The notes: a model not told the origin generated them from the sequence alone. A stretch of 9,936 bases of DNA from Candidatus Nomurabacteria bacterium (GCA_943354625.1 CALRCS010000023.1:1-9936), one strand, 5' to 3'; positions 1-6,454 are shown, numbered from the stretch's first letter. Program-made: numbers and translations.

Positions 1-1581
1 AAAAATATAAAAAATACCCAATCACCTCAATGGCTCAAAGATAGACTTGAAGCTATTGGTGCACGTTCTATAAATGCTATTGTTGATATATCAAACTACG
101 CTATGTTCGATACCGGTCAGCCACTTCATGCTTTTGATGCGGATAAATTGTCCGGATCTATAACCGTTCGTCTGGCTAAGCAAGGTGAGTCTATAGAAAC
201 TCTAAGTGGGCAGGTTATTGAATTAAAATCTCATCACTTAGTGATTGCTGATGATAAAAGCCCACTAGCTCTTGCTGGAGTGAAAGGTGGAAAGCGTGCT
301 GAGGTGACTTTGGAGACAAAAAATATCATCTTAGAATCTGCAAATTTTAATCCTGTTTCGGTACGAAAAACTTCACTAGAAGTTGGCATAAGAAATGATT
401 CATCTAGGCGTTTTGAGAATGAAATCACTCCATATCTGACCGAAAGGGGTGTATCAAAGTTTATTAAGGTCTTAAAAAGTGTAGTACCTGGATGTGAGAT
501 AGGAACTATTTCAGATATCTACAAAAAACTTCCTGAATCGTGGAAAGTCTCTTTGGCCCACAAAAATATTGAGTCTATTTTAAATTATTCAATTTCAGAA
601 AAAAAAGTAATTGATATATTAGAAAAGCTTGAATGTGCAGTGACTTCAAAAAATGGTATTTATGAAGTTATACCACCTTTCGAAAGACTCGATCTCGTAA
701 TCCCAGAGGATATTATAGATGAGGTCGGAAGGATAGAAGGTTTGGACAAAATAAAGAGTATCGTACCAAAACTAAATACAAATAATGAATTTTCTCAGGA
801 ATTCCTCCTCACAGAGAAGATTAAAGATTTTCTTGTTTCAAAAGGATTTAGTGAAGTGATAACACGTTCATTTACTGATAAGGGAGATATTGAAGTAGCA
901 TATCCAATGGCTTCTGATAAGAACTTTTTACGTAATAATATTCACGATAACCTTTTGCAATCTATTGAGTTGGCTGTTAAGAATGCTCCATTACTCGGTG
1001 AAGATGAAATTAGGATTTTTGAGATTGGAAAAATCTTTACAAAAGATGGAGAGCAGACATCTTGTGTTGCTGGCATAAGAAATATAAAAAAGAAACAAGA
1101 AAAAGAAAAAGATAAAATAAAACTGGTTCGAGATGAATTATTGCAAGAATTAAACGTATCCGATAAAACAATTGGACTGATAAATAATATTGATGGAGTA
1201 TTAGAAATCAATATTGATGCATTGGGTGGATTGGAATCATATAAATTAAATTCAATTAAAATCGAAAAGGGAAGCCGTCTCCAATTTGTACCGTTTTCTA
1301 CTTTTCCATTTATGACTCGAGACATTGCTCTTTTTGTCGAAAATTCTGTAGATATTGAAATTGTAAAAAAAGTTATACAGGATTCACTAAGATTATCAGC
1401 AAAAGGACTTCTAACAAAAGGTCCGGATCTTTTTGATCAATTTGAAAAAGAGGGTAAGAAGTCTTTAGCTTTTAGGATGATATTTCAATCGAATGATAGG
1501 ACTTTGACTATAGAGGAGGTTAATGGCTTTATGGAAAAGTTGGCTGTAGATATTAAGGGAAAAGGTTGGCAGGTGAGGTAG
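1..1581 (+). CDS. pheT: Phenylalanyl-tRNA synthetase beta subunit, 3' part (5' end outside window)
   Basis: PheT pairs with PheS in the (alpha-beta)2 enzyme that charges tRNA-Phe in the cytoplasm; the beta chain supplies editing, structural and tRNA-binding domains. The frame is open from base 1, so the ATG at 103 is internal: upstream codons read SPQWLKDRLEAIGARSINAI, a conserved piece of the B3/B4 (editing) domain, continuing into GQPLHAFD. In residue numbers of the 526-aa fragment, B3/B4 covers about 1-175, B5 about 180-252 (ending EDIIDEVGRIEG), the inactive class II core-like domain about 270-420, and the FDX-ACB anticodon-binding domain about 433-526 (FPFMTRDIALFV, then KSLAFRMIFQ and RTLTIEEV). 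The tRNA_bind domain, if present, lies before the window. The stretch between EIGKIF and FPFMTRD is only about 87 residues against about 150 in E. coli, so the core is shortened. pheS is expected upstream but is not visible. Family assignment is secure. Confidence 0.96.
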   Translation, partial: KNIKNTQSPQWLKDRLEAIGARSINAIVDISNYAMFDTGQPLHAFDADKLSGSITVRLAKQGESIETLSGQVIELKSHHLVIADDKSPLALAGVKGGKRAEVTLETKNIILESANFNPVSVRKTSLEVGIRNDSSRRFENEITPYLTERGVSKFIKVLKSVVPGCEIGTISDIYKKLPESWKVSLAHKNIESILNYSISEKKVIDILEKLECAVTSKNGIYEVIPPFERLDLVIPEDIIDEVGRIEGLDKIKSIVPKLNTNNEFSQEFLLTEKIKDFLVSKGFSEVITRSFTDKGDIEVAYPMASDKNFLRNNIHDNLLQSIELAVKNAPLLGEDEIRIFEIGKIFTKDGEQTSCVAGIRNIKKKQEKEKDKIKLVRDELLQELNVSDKTIGLINNIDGVLEINIDALGGLESYKLNSIKIEKGSRLQFVPFSTFPFMTRDIALFVENSVDIEIVKKVIQDSLRLSAKGLLTKGPDLFDQFEKEGKKSLAFRMIFQSNDRTLTIEEVNGFMEKLAVDIKGKGWQVR

Positions 1582-1600
1582 TCTCTATTTACAAAAGTAT

Positions 1601-1620
1601 AAAACTGTGATAGGTTTTTT
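1601..1620 (+). terminator. Weak terminator-like hairpin after pheT
   Basis: AAAAC (1601-1605) can pair with GTTTT (1614-1618), with one extra T-G wobble inside, and a run of six T follows from 1615. The stem is short and AT-rich, so termination here would be inefficient. It is the only candidate between pheT and the next gene. Confidence 0.28.
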
Positions 1621-1626
1621 ATTGTA

Positions 1627-1644
1627 GTTCTTGTATACAACAAC
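1627..1644. promoter_or_regulatory. Operator-like palindrome overlapping a possible -10 of the clpP-like gene
   Basis: GTTCTTGTATACAACAAC is an 18-bp inverted repeat with a perfect 10-bp core, TTGTATACAA (1631-1640), and one mismatched pair. It contains TATACA (1634-1639), which could be a -10 element 23 bp before the ATG at 1663, a distance close to that of the other promoters in the window. No convincing -35 is seen (TAGGTT at 1611-1616 is poor). A repressor dimer site is an inference from symmetry and position only. Confidence 0.35.
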
Positions 1645-1662
1645 AATTCAAATAAGGAAATT

Positions 1663-2286
1663 ATGAGTGATATATATAGTGCGATGGAGAAAGCAATTGG
1701 TACGAAGCCAGCTGAGGTGGCGACTCATTTGGCGACTCACCGCATGGTACCGATAGAAGGTAAGATTACCAAAGAGATGGCGGATGGAGTCATTAGGGTA
1801 TTAATCGCTCTTGATTTGAAAGAGGATAAACCCATAACTCTTATCATATCTAGTTCTGGTGGAGATGTTCATTCTGGTAATAAGATAGGGGGAATGATCA
1901 AGACTTTCCGATCACCAGTTGACGGTTTAGTTGTCGGTAGTGCGTGTTCAATGGCTGTGGACATTTTGCTTATGTGTCGCCGTCGCAGAATGCTTCGTCA
2001 TGCTGAAATTTTTGTTCACTTTACTCGTTGTGGTTTTGATGCAGTTCGGGATTCTGATGATATTACTGATTCAGATATGGATGCCATTCGACGCAAGATG
2101 ACAGTAGACAAGAAAAAGCGAGAAGAGTTATATATGACGCGTCTTAAAAAGACTCGCGAAGAAGTACATGATCTTTTTAGAATTGGAGAAAAATACGATA
2201 CATGTTATACCGCAGAAGAGGCACTGAAGTTGGGATTTGTTGATGAGATTGACGATGACTTTAAGTTTTTTCCTACAACTACTTAA
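1663..2286 (+). CDS. Divergent ClpP-family (S14) serine peptidase subunit
   Basis: A 207-aa protein of normal ClpP length. ClpP subunits form two stacked heptamers that degrade proteins fed by an AAA+ unfoldase. All three catalytic residues can be placed: Ser96 in VGSACSMA, His119 in EIFVHF, and Asp179 in EKYDTCYTAEEA, followed by the typical ALKLGFVDEI end. The oxyanion-hole strand is SSSGGD (63-68) where classical ClpP has NSPGG, and the usual HQP after the catalytic His is HFT, so this is a divergent paralogue rather than textbook ClpP. Residues 105-110 carry four consecutive arginines. AAGGA (1654-1658) precedes the ATG with only four bases between, the one start in the window with a Shine-Dalgarno-like sequence. 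The gene stands alone, with its own terminator and no clpX beside it. TepA-like or SppA-like roles are possible alternatives. The family is confident; the partner unfoldase and substrates are unknown. Confidence 0.87.
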   Translation: MSDIYSAMEKAIGTKPAEVATHLATHRMVPIEGKITKEMADGVIRVLIALDLKEDKPITLIISSSGGDVHSGNKIGGMIKTFRSPVDGLVVGSACSMAVDILLMCRRRRMLRHAEIFVHFTRCGFDAVRDSDDITDSDMDAIRRKMTVDKKKREELYMTRLKKTREEVHDLFRIGEKYDTCYTAEEALKLGFVDEIDDDFKFFPTTT

Positions 2287-2305
2287 GAGAATCAGAGATA
2301 TATTG

Positions 2306-2330
2306 GGCTCGGAGAAATCTGGGCCTTTTT
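2306..2330 (+). terminator. Intrinsic terminator of the clpP-like gene
   Basis: GGCTCGG (2306-2312) pairs with CTGGGCC (2319-2325) over seven base pairs, two of them G-T wobbles in RNA, closing a six-base loop AGAAAT. Five T follow directly at 2326-2330. It lies about 20 bp past the stop codon. Confidence 0.75.
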
Positions 2331-2380
2331 AATTGTAGGTACGCTAAAAGTGTGTTTGAATGTTGGATTTTATCCCTTTT

Positions 2381-2409
2381 TTATCAAAATTTTATACGGA
2401 TTTTATTAT
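2381..2409 (+). promoter_or_regulatory. Putative sigma-70-type promoter of the small orphan gene
   Basis: TTATCA (2381-2386) and TATTAT (2404-2409) are separated by 17 bp and match the -35 and -10 consensus at four and five of six positions. The -10 ends 19 bp before the ATG at 2429, implying a leader of only about a dozen bases, in line with the other promoters here. Confidence 0.45.
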
Positions 2410-2428
2410 GTCTTGATATGCTTCGTTG

Positions 2429-2812
2429 ATGTTATTTGAAAGTCATAAAAATTTTATTAAAAGATTCCGAAACGAGTATAAAAAATTTGGAAATATTGAG
2501 TGTCCAGCTTTTAAAAATGAGAAGATATATTTTAACAAACATGGATTCAATCACATAATTCGAAAGGGTAAGGATGTCAGATCCACACACGAACAGATCA
2601 GGAGAATCAAACTTATGTCGCATTCAAAATTTATTTTACAGGGTGCTAAAGAGATTAGTGAATATAGAACCAATACGGTAGATGGTCATCCAGCTTTTTT
2701 CTGGTCGATTGTTGGGGTAGTAGATTTGATTAAGATACGTGTAATTATTAGACAACTAGGCGATAAGGGTATAAAACATTTTTATAGTATTATGGACATA
2801 CCTACACAATAA
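2429..2812 (+). CDS. Small orphan protein resembling BECR-fold (PBECR/RelE-like) nucleases
   Basis: A 127-aa basic protein; the frame also opens with TTG at 2426, but ATG at 2429 is preferred. No Shine-Dalgarno sequence precedes it. The N-terminal 25 residues are rich in Lys, Arg and Phe. Then comes IYFNKHGFNHIIRKGKD (33-49), a helical middle with several His and Arg, and a strand-rich end KIRVIIRQ (102-109) followed by KHFYSIMD (116-123). A His-containing helix, then a KIRV strand, then a strand with H-F-x-S is the layout I associate with phage barnase/EndoU/colicin E5-D/RelE-like RNases. Candidate active-site residues are His38, His42, Arg104, His117 and Ser120. This is pattern recognition, not a profile match. 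No signal peptide or membrane segment is seen. No antitoxin gene adjoins it: it has its own promoter and terminator. A toxin, a phage-derived nuclease domain or an unrelated small protein are all possible. Confidence 0.68.
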   Translation: MLFESHKNFIKRFRNEYKKFGNIECPAFKNEKIYFNKHGFNHIIRKGKDVRSTHEQIRRIKLMSHSKFILQGAKEISEYRTNTVDGHPAFFWSIVGVVDLIKIRVIIRQLGDKGIKHFYSIMDIPTQ

Positions 2813-2817
2813 AGCGC

Positions 2818-2837
2818 AAAACCCCCGAAGGGGTTTT
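2818..2837. terminator. Perfect GC-rich hairpin terminator, potentially bidirectional
   Basis: AAAACCCC (2818-2825) and GGGGTTTT (2830-2837) form a perfect 8-bp stem with a CGAA tetraloop, starting six bases after the stop of the orphan gene. The A tract before and T tract after allow termination in either direction. The T tail is short (four), so efficiency rests on the strong GC stem. Confidence 0.75.
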
Positions 2838-2954
2838 CAATAGTGTTCACCATCAACAATAGTGTCGATAGAATGACTTGGTGCGCTACTCCATCAAACG
2901 TGAACATTATTACTTACAATTCTAGCAAATCCTAAATTGTTGTCAATTTTTTTT
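2838..2954 (+). other. Possible structured RNA or regulatory segment in the gyrB upstream region
   Basis: The gene-free stretch 2813-3084 holds more than a promoter. AATAGTGTTCAC (2839-2850) can pair with GTGAACATTATT (2900-2911) over 12 uninterrupted base pairs if read as + strand RNA; the only non-Watson-Crick pair is G-U, which would be a C-A mismatch in the opposite transcript. CACCA (2848-2852) can alternatively pair with TGGTG (2879-2883), competing with that stem. CAATAGTGT occurs twice (2838-2846 and 2857-2865), 19 bp apart. AAATTG (2934-2939) pairs with CAATTT (2944-2949) and runs into eight T (2947-2954), a weak terminator. No clear promoter for a separate transcript was found, so it may be a small RNA, an operator cluster or a read-through attenuator. 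No known RNA family was recognised. Confidence 0.3.
2934..2954 (+). terminator. Weak AT-rich hairpin with T8 tract
   Basis: A 6-bp stem AAATTG/CAATTT with a TTGT loop merges into a run of eight T. The stem is weak but the U tract is the longest in the intergenic region. It sits after the strong hairpin at 2818-2837, so it would act on transcripts starting between the two or reading through the first. Confidence 0.35.
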
Positions 2955-3033
2955 GAATCCAGTCTTATTTTTTGATGTTACTTGGTGGTCTATTCTTACA
3001 CACACTACATCGCAGTTTAGATAAAGTCAATAG

Positions 3034-3062
3034 TTTAATTTAATACCCAAATCTGCTATAAT
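3034..3062 (+). promoter_or_regulatory. gyrB promoter, extended -10
   Basis: A consensus TATAAT (3057-3062) is preceded by TGC, an extended -10. Seventeen base pairs upstream lies TTTAAT (3034-3039) inside the 15-bp box TAGTTTAATTTAATA (3031-3045), which recurs identically at the promoter of the next gene. The -10 ends 22 bp before the gyrB ATG, giving an expected leader of roughly 15 bases. Confidence 0.75.
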
Positions 3063-3084
3063 ATCTCCATAAATAACAACAATT

Positions 3085-5151
3085 ATGGCAAAAGACCCTG
3101 AAAAAAAGAAAGACACTTACGGTGCGGATTCCATCCAAGTCCTTGAGGGTCTAGAGCCGGTACGTAAGCGTCCTGGTATGTATATTGGTACTACAGGTCC
3201 AGATGGTCTCCATCACCTTATTACTGAGATCTTTGATAACTCTCGCGATGAAGCGATGGGTGGTTTTGCTAATCATATTGAGGTAGCTCTTCTTCCAGAG
3301 AACCGTGTTCGTGTTGTGGATAATGGTAGAGGAATACCTGTGGATACACATAAGTCTACTAAGGTCTCTGCACTAGAGACTATCATGACAGTCCTCCATG
3401 CAGGAGGCAAATTCGGCGGAGATGAGAGTGGTTATAAAGTTTCAGGTGGACTACACGGTGTGGGTGCCTCTGTTGTAAATGCTTTATCAATTTATACTCA
3501 GGTTTGGGTTCATAAAGATGGTGATATTTATACTCAAGAATATTCACAAGGAAAAAAGAAATTTTCTGTAAAAAAGGTAGGAAAAACAAAAGAGCATGGA
3601 ACTATTGTAGCTTTTGAACCAGATATAATTATCTTTAAAGAAATAAAATGGGATTTTCCACGTATTGTGAATTCTCTTCGTCAGCAAGCATACCTAGTAA
3701 AGGGATTAAGAATAAGTGTTATTGATGCAAGAGACGCTGTGGATTTTGATTTTGATGAAAATATAACATATATTAGTAATTTAAATCCCGAGTTTCCTTC
3801 ACAGTCTTTCTATTTTGAAAATGGTTTGACTTCACTTGTAAAATTTAATAATCAAATTTTAAAGCCGGTTCATAAAAATATTTTTTATGTAGAGAAAAAA
3901 GTTGAAGGTGTTGAATCTGTAGAGATAGCTTTGCAATATGCTGATGATATCTCTTCTCGTATTTTACCTTTCGCAAATAATATCTATAACCCTGAACACG
4001 GTACACATGTTACTGGTTTTAAAACTGCGCTTACACGAACTCTAAATACTTATTCAAAAAAGAATAATTTAACAAAAGATGGAGAAGATAGTTTTACTGG
4101 AGACGATGCGCTTGAAGGCCTCACTGCTGTTATTTCTGTGAAGCTTCGTGATGTTCAGTTTGAAGGCCAAACAAAAGCAAAGCTTGGTTCTGTGGAGGCA
4201 CAGAGTGCTGTATCTACAGTCTTCGGAGAAGCTTTTAGTGCTTTTCTTGAAGAGAATCCTGATGATGCGAAGGGAATTATCATGAAGGTTATTTTGGCCA
4301 TGAAGGCACGAAAGGCTGCAAAAGCAGCAAAGGACAGTGTTCTTAGAAAAGGTGCTCTTGAAGGAATGACTCTTCCTGGAAAGCTTGCTGATTGTCAGAC
4401 AAATGTGGCTTCAGAGTCCGAACTATTTATTGTGGAGGGAGATTCTGCTGGAGGTACAGCAAAGACGGGGCGCGATCGAAGAATTCAGGCTATATTACCA
4501 CTTCGAGGAAAGATTCTAAATATAGAAAGAGCTCGTCTCGATCGCATGCTTGGTTCTGAGCAGATAAAAAATCTCGTTTTAGCTTTTGGCACTGCTATTG
4601 GTGATACTTTTGATATCTCAAAGCTTCGATATCATAAAATAATTCTAGCAACAGATGCCGATGTCGACGGAGCGCATATTCGTACTCTCATTCTGACCTT
4701 ACTTTATAGATATTTTAAACCATTGATAGAAGGAGGATATGTTTATATTGCTCAGCCACCTTTGTATAAAGTGAAAAGAGGGAAGGAAATTATGTATTTT
4801 TATTCTGATGAAGAAAAAAATAAATCTTTAGGAAAAGAGATTGATAATATGAATGATGTGCTTGATAATTCCGACGTCCAAAATGTCCCAGAGGAAGTTG
4901 AAGGAGAAGAAAAAGAGATAGAGGGTAAAAAGGGTAAGATTTCAATACAAAGATATAAGGGTCTAGGAGAAATGAATGCTGATGAACTATGGGAAACCAC
5001 CATGGATCCAGAGAAGCGTATTCTGAGACAGGTAAAGATAGATGATGCACAAGAAGCTGATAAGGTCTTCGATATGCTTATGGGTACAGATGTACCAAGT
5101 CGTAAGATGTTTATTCAGTCCAATGCGAAAAAAGCTACTATTGACATATAG
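3085..5151 (+). CDS. gyrB: DNA gyrase subunit B
   Basis: GyrB is the ATPase and toprim half of the A2B2 enzyme that introduces negative supercoils. The 688-aa protein is complete and colinear with the family. The GHKL ATPase spans about 12-230: EIFDNSRDEA with Glu48 and Asn52, VVDNGRGIP with Asp79, and the glycine-rich lid GGLHGVGASVVNALS (121-135). The transducer domain carries the QTK loop at 362-364. Toprim has EGDSAGG (451-457) and DADVDG (524-529). The end QRYKGLGEMN ... ELWETTMDP (622-641) is typical. Between toprim and that motif is an acidic, low-complexity insert (about 575-616), far shorter than the E. coli insert. ParE is the main alternative; length, tail and absence of a parC/parE neighbour favour GyrB, though gyrA is not here either. 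No Shine-Dalgarno sequence precedes the ATG; the short leader contains AACAACAATT directly before it. Confidence 0.95.
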   Translation: MAKDPEKKKDTYGADSIQVLEGLEPVRKRPGMYIGTTGPDGLHHLITEIFDNSRDEAMGGFANHIEVALLPENRVRVVDNGRGIPVDTHKSTKVSALETIMTVLHAGGKFGGDESGYKVSGGLHGVGASVVNALSIYTQVWVHKDGDIYTQEYSQGKKKFSVKKVGKTKEHGTIVAFEPDIIIFKEIKWDFPRIVNSLRQQAYLVKGLRISVIDARDAVDFDFDENITYISNLNPEFPSQSFYFENGLTSLVKFNNQILKPVHKNIFYVEKKVEGVESVEIALQYADDISSRILPFANNIYNPEHGTHVTGFKTALTRTLNTYSKKNNLTKDGEDSFTGDDALEGLTAVISVKLRDVQFEGQTKAKLGSVEAQSAVSTVFGEAFSAFLEENPDDAKGIIMKVILAMKARKAAKAAKDSVLRKGALEGMTLPGKLADCQTNVASESELFIVEGDSAGGTAKTGRDRRIQAILPLRGKILNIERARLDRMLGSEQIKNLVLAFGTAIGDTFDISKLRYHKIILATDADVDGAHIRTLILTLLYRYFKPLIEGGYVYIAQPPLYKVKRGKEIMYFYSDEEKNKSLGKEIDNMNDVLDNSDVQNVPEEVEGEEKEIEGKKGKISIQRYKGLGEMNADELWETTMDPEKRILRQVKIDDAQEADKVFDMLMGTDVPSRKMFIQSNAKKATIDI

Positions 5152-5180
5152 TTTAATTTAATATATGGTATTGGTATAAT
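5152..5180 (+). promoter_or_regulatory. Promoter of the repeat surface protein, starting at the gyrB stop codon
   Basis: TATAAT (5175-5180) preceded by TGG (extended -10) lies 17 bp after TTTAAT (5152-5157). The upstream part is the same 15-bp box TAGTTTAATTTAATA (5149-5163) as at gyrB; here its first three bases are the gyrB stop codon. The -10 ends 17 bp before the ATG. No terminator separates the two genes, so read-through from gyrB is also likely. Confidence 0.72.
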
Positions 5181-5197
5181 AATAGAAAATCAATTCT

Positions 5198-6451
5198 ATG
5201 AAAAAGACCATTATTCTAACTATTTTTGTTTTAATGTTGGGGATTACTATATCTAATCCTTCTATTGTATATGCTGATAATCAAGGTCAACTCGGGGCAT
5301 CATGTTATCCAGCTCGTACAAGTGTCAATATTGGTGACTCTGTTGAATGGAGAGTTTTTACTTATGGAGGAGATGGTAACTACAGTATTACATGGTCAGG
5401 TTCTAACGGTCTTTCTGGTTCTGGCTTGAGTGCAACTACAAAGTACGAAACCTCTGGTTCAAAAACAGCATCTATTTCTGTCACGTCAGCAGGACAAACT
5501 GTAAATCAAAATTGTGGTAGTGTCATTGTCGGTAGTTATTCCAGCTCGAACTCGAATGATTATAGTGTTAATAATTATTACTACAATACAAATATCTATA
5601 CACCACTAGAAGCTTCTTGTTATGCAAGTTATAGTTCAGGAAATACCGGTGAGGCAGTAATGTGGAGAGCTGTGACTTCTGGTGGTAATGGAACTAATAA
5701 TATAAGATGGTCAGGAACAGATGGGCTTTCAGGTACTGGGGAAACAGTTTATAAAAATTATGAATTCGGGGGAATAAAATCAGCTTCTATAACTGTTTAT
5801 TCTAATGGGCAGACTATTGTAAGAAATTGTAATACAGTTCAAATTTATGGTCTGACAAACAATAATGACAATAGTACTACTACTGAGAATTATTATGGGC
5901 CACTTACGGTTTCATGTTCAGTTGACTCTTCTTTTTCGCCTGTTGGAAATATAGTCACATGGAAAGCATATCCTTTAGGTGGTAATGGAGGATATTTATA
6001 TACATGGTCTGGAACAGACAATATAACTGGTAATGGAAATCCAGTTAGATATGTCTACAATTCACCCGGCACAAAAACAGCAAGTGTTACAGTAAATTCC
6101 AATAATCAAAGTGTAACTAAAACTTGTAAAAATGAGATCATGATAGGTGTACCTACAGTTTATACACCTCCTCCAACTTATAATACTCCAGAATATAATC
6201 CGCCAGTCTATAATCCTAATCCTCCTACATACAATACTCCAGATCCAGTATTGGAATCAATAAATAATGGAACATATTCTGATACAGAGGTGGAAGAAAA
6301 AGTAATTCCTGAGCCAGAAGTAAAAACTGATAATTCAATAACATCATACTTTTCCTTTAGTAATGTTCCATGGATATGGGTACTTGTTATGGTGATCTTG
6401 GTTATGTTTTTTATGTTTATTTATCTATTTTTTAACAATAAAAAGATATAG
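5198..6451 (+). CDS. Surface protein: signal peptide, three Cys-pair Ig/PKD-like repeats, C-terminal anchor
   Basis: A 417-aa exported protein of unknown function. Residues 1-26 are a Sec signal peptide (MKK, hydrophobic core, cleavage probably after VYA). Three repeats follow, each with two cysteines exactly 70 residues apart: Cys36/106, Cys141/211, Cys240/310. In every repeat a Trp lies 15 and another 30 residues after the first Cys (51/66, 156/171, 255/270), with shared WSG, GGxG and K(T/S)AS(I/V)(S/T)V. This looks like a beta-sandwich (PKD or Ig-like) unit closed by a disulfide. Asn/Ser/Tyr-rich linkers join the repeats. Residues 317-350 are a Pro/Tyr/Asn-rich stalk (TYNTP twice), then an acidic stretch, then a membrane helix about 391-412 with a short NNKKI tail. 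There is no LPXTG sorting signal. The topology implies repeats held outside the membrane, as for an adhesin or envelope component. No Shine-Dalgarno sequence is seen. Confidence 0.88.
   Translation: MKKTIILTIFVLMLGITISNPSIVYADNQGQLGASCYPARTSVNIGDSVEWRVFTYGGDGNYSITWSGSNGLSGSGLSATTKYETSGSKTASISVTSAGQTVNQNCGSVIVGSYSSSNSNDYSVNNYYYNTNIYTPLEASCYASYSSGNTGEAVMWRAVTSGGNGTNNIRWSGTDGLSGTGETVYKNYEFGGIKSASITVYSNGQTIVRNCNTVQIYGLTNNNDNSTTTENYYGPLTVSCSVDSSFSPVGNIVTWKAYPLGGNGGYLYTWSGTDNITGNGNPVRYVYNSPGTKTASVTVNSNNQSVTKTCKNEIMIGVPTVYTPPPTYNTPEYNPPVYNPNPPTYNTPDPVLESINNGTYSDTEVEEKVIPEPEVKTDNSITSYFSFSNVPWIWVLVMVILVMFFMFIYLFFNNKKI
5303..6127 (+). repeat. Three coding tandem repeats (Cys-to-Cys units of 71 codons)
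   Basis: The units lie at 5303-5515, 5618-5830 and 5915-6127 and align without gaps from first to second Cys codon. The periods are 105 and 99 codons, so only the linkers vary in length. Nucleotide similarity survives mainly around the WSG and GGNG codons, indicating old duplications rather than a recent expansion. Confidence 0.85.
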
Positions 6452-6454
6452 TAT

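Noticed and set aside
942..1325. A long minus-strand frame inside pheT, and similar frames opposite gyrB, thrS and dnaE.
   Set aside because: They are low-complexity antisense shadows of well-identified genes with no recognisable domains.
2876..2987. ACTTGGTG at 2876-2883 and again at 2980-2987.
   Set aside because: An 8-mer repeated within about 270 bp can occur by chance, and nothing else around the two copies matches.
5141..5146. A consensus TTGACA near the gyrB end as -35 for the surface-protein promoter.
   Set aside because: It is 28 bp from the TATAAT at 5175, too far; it simply encodes the end of GyrB. A weak TATGGT at 17 bp spacing is possible but inferior to the extended -10.
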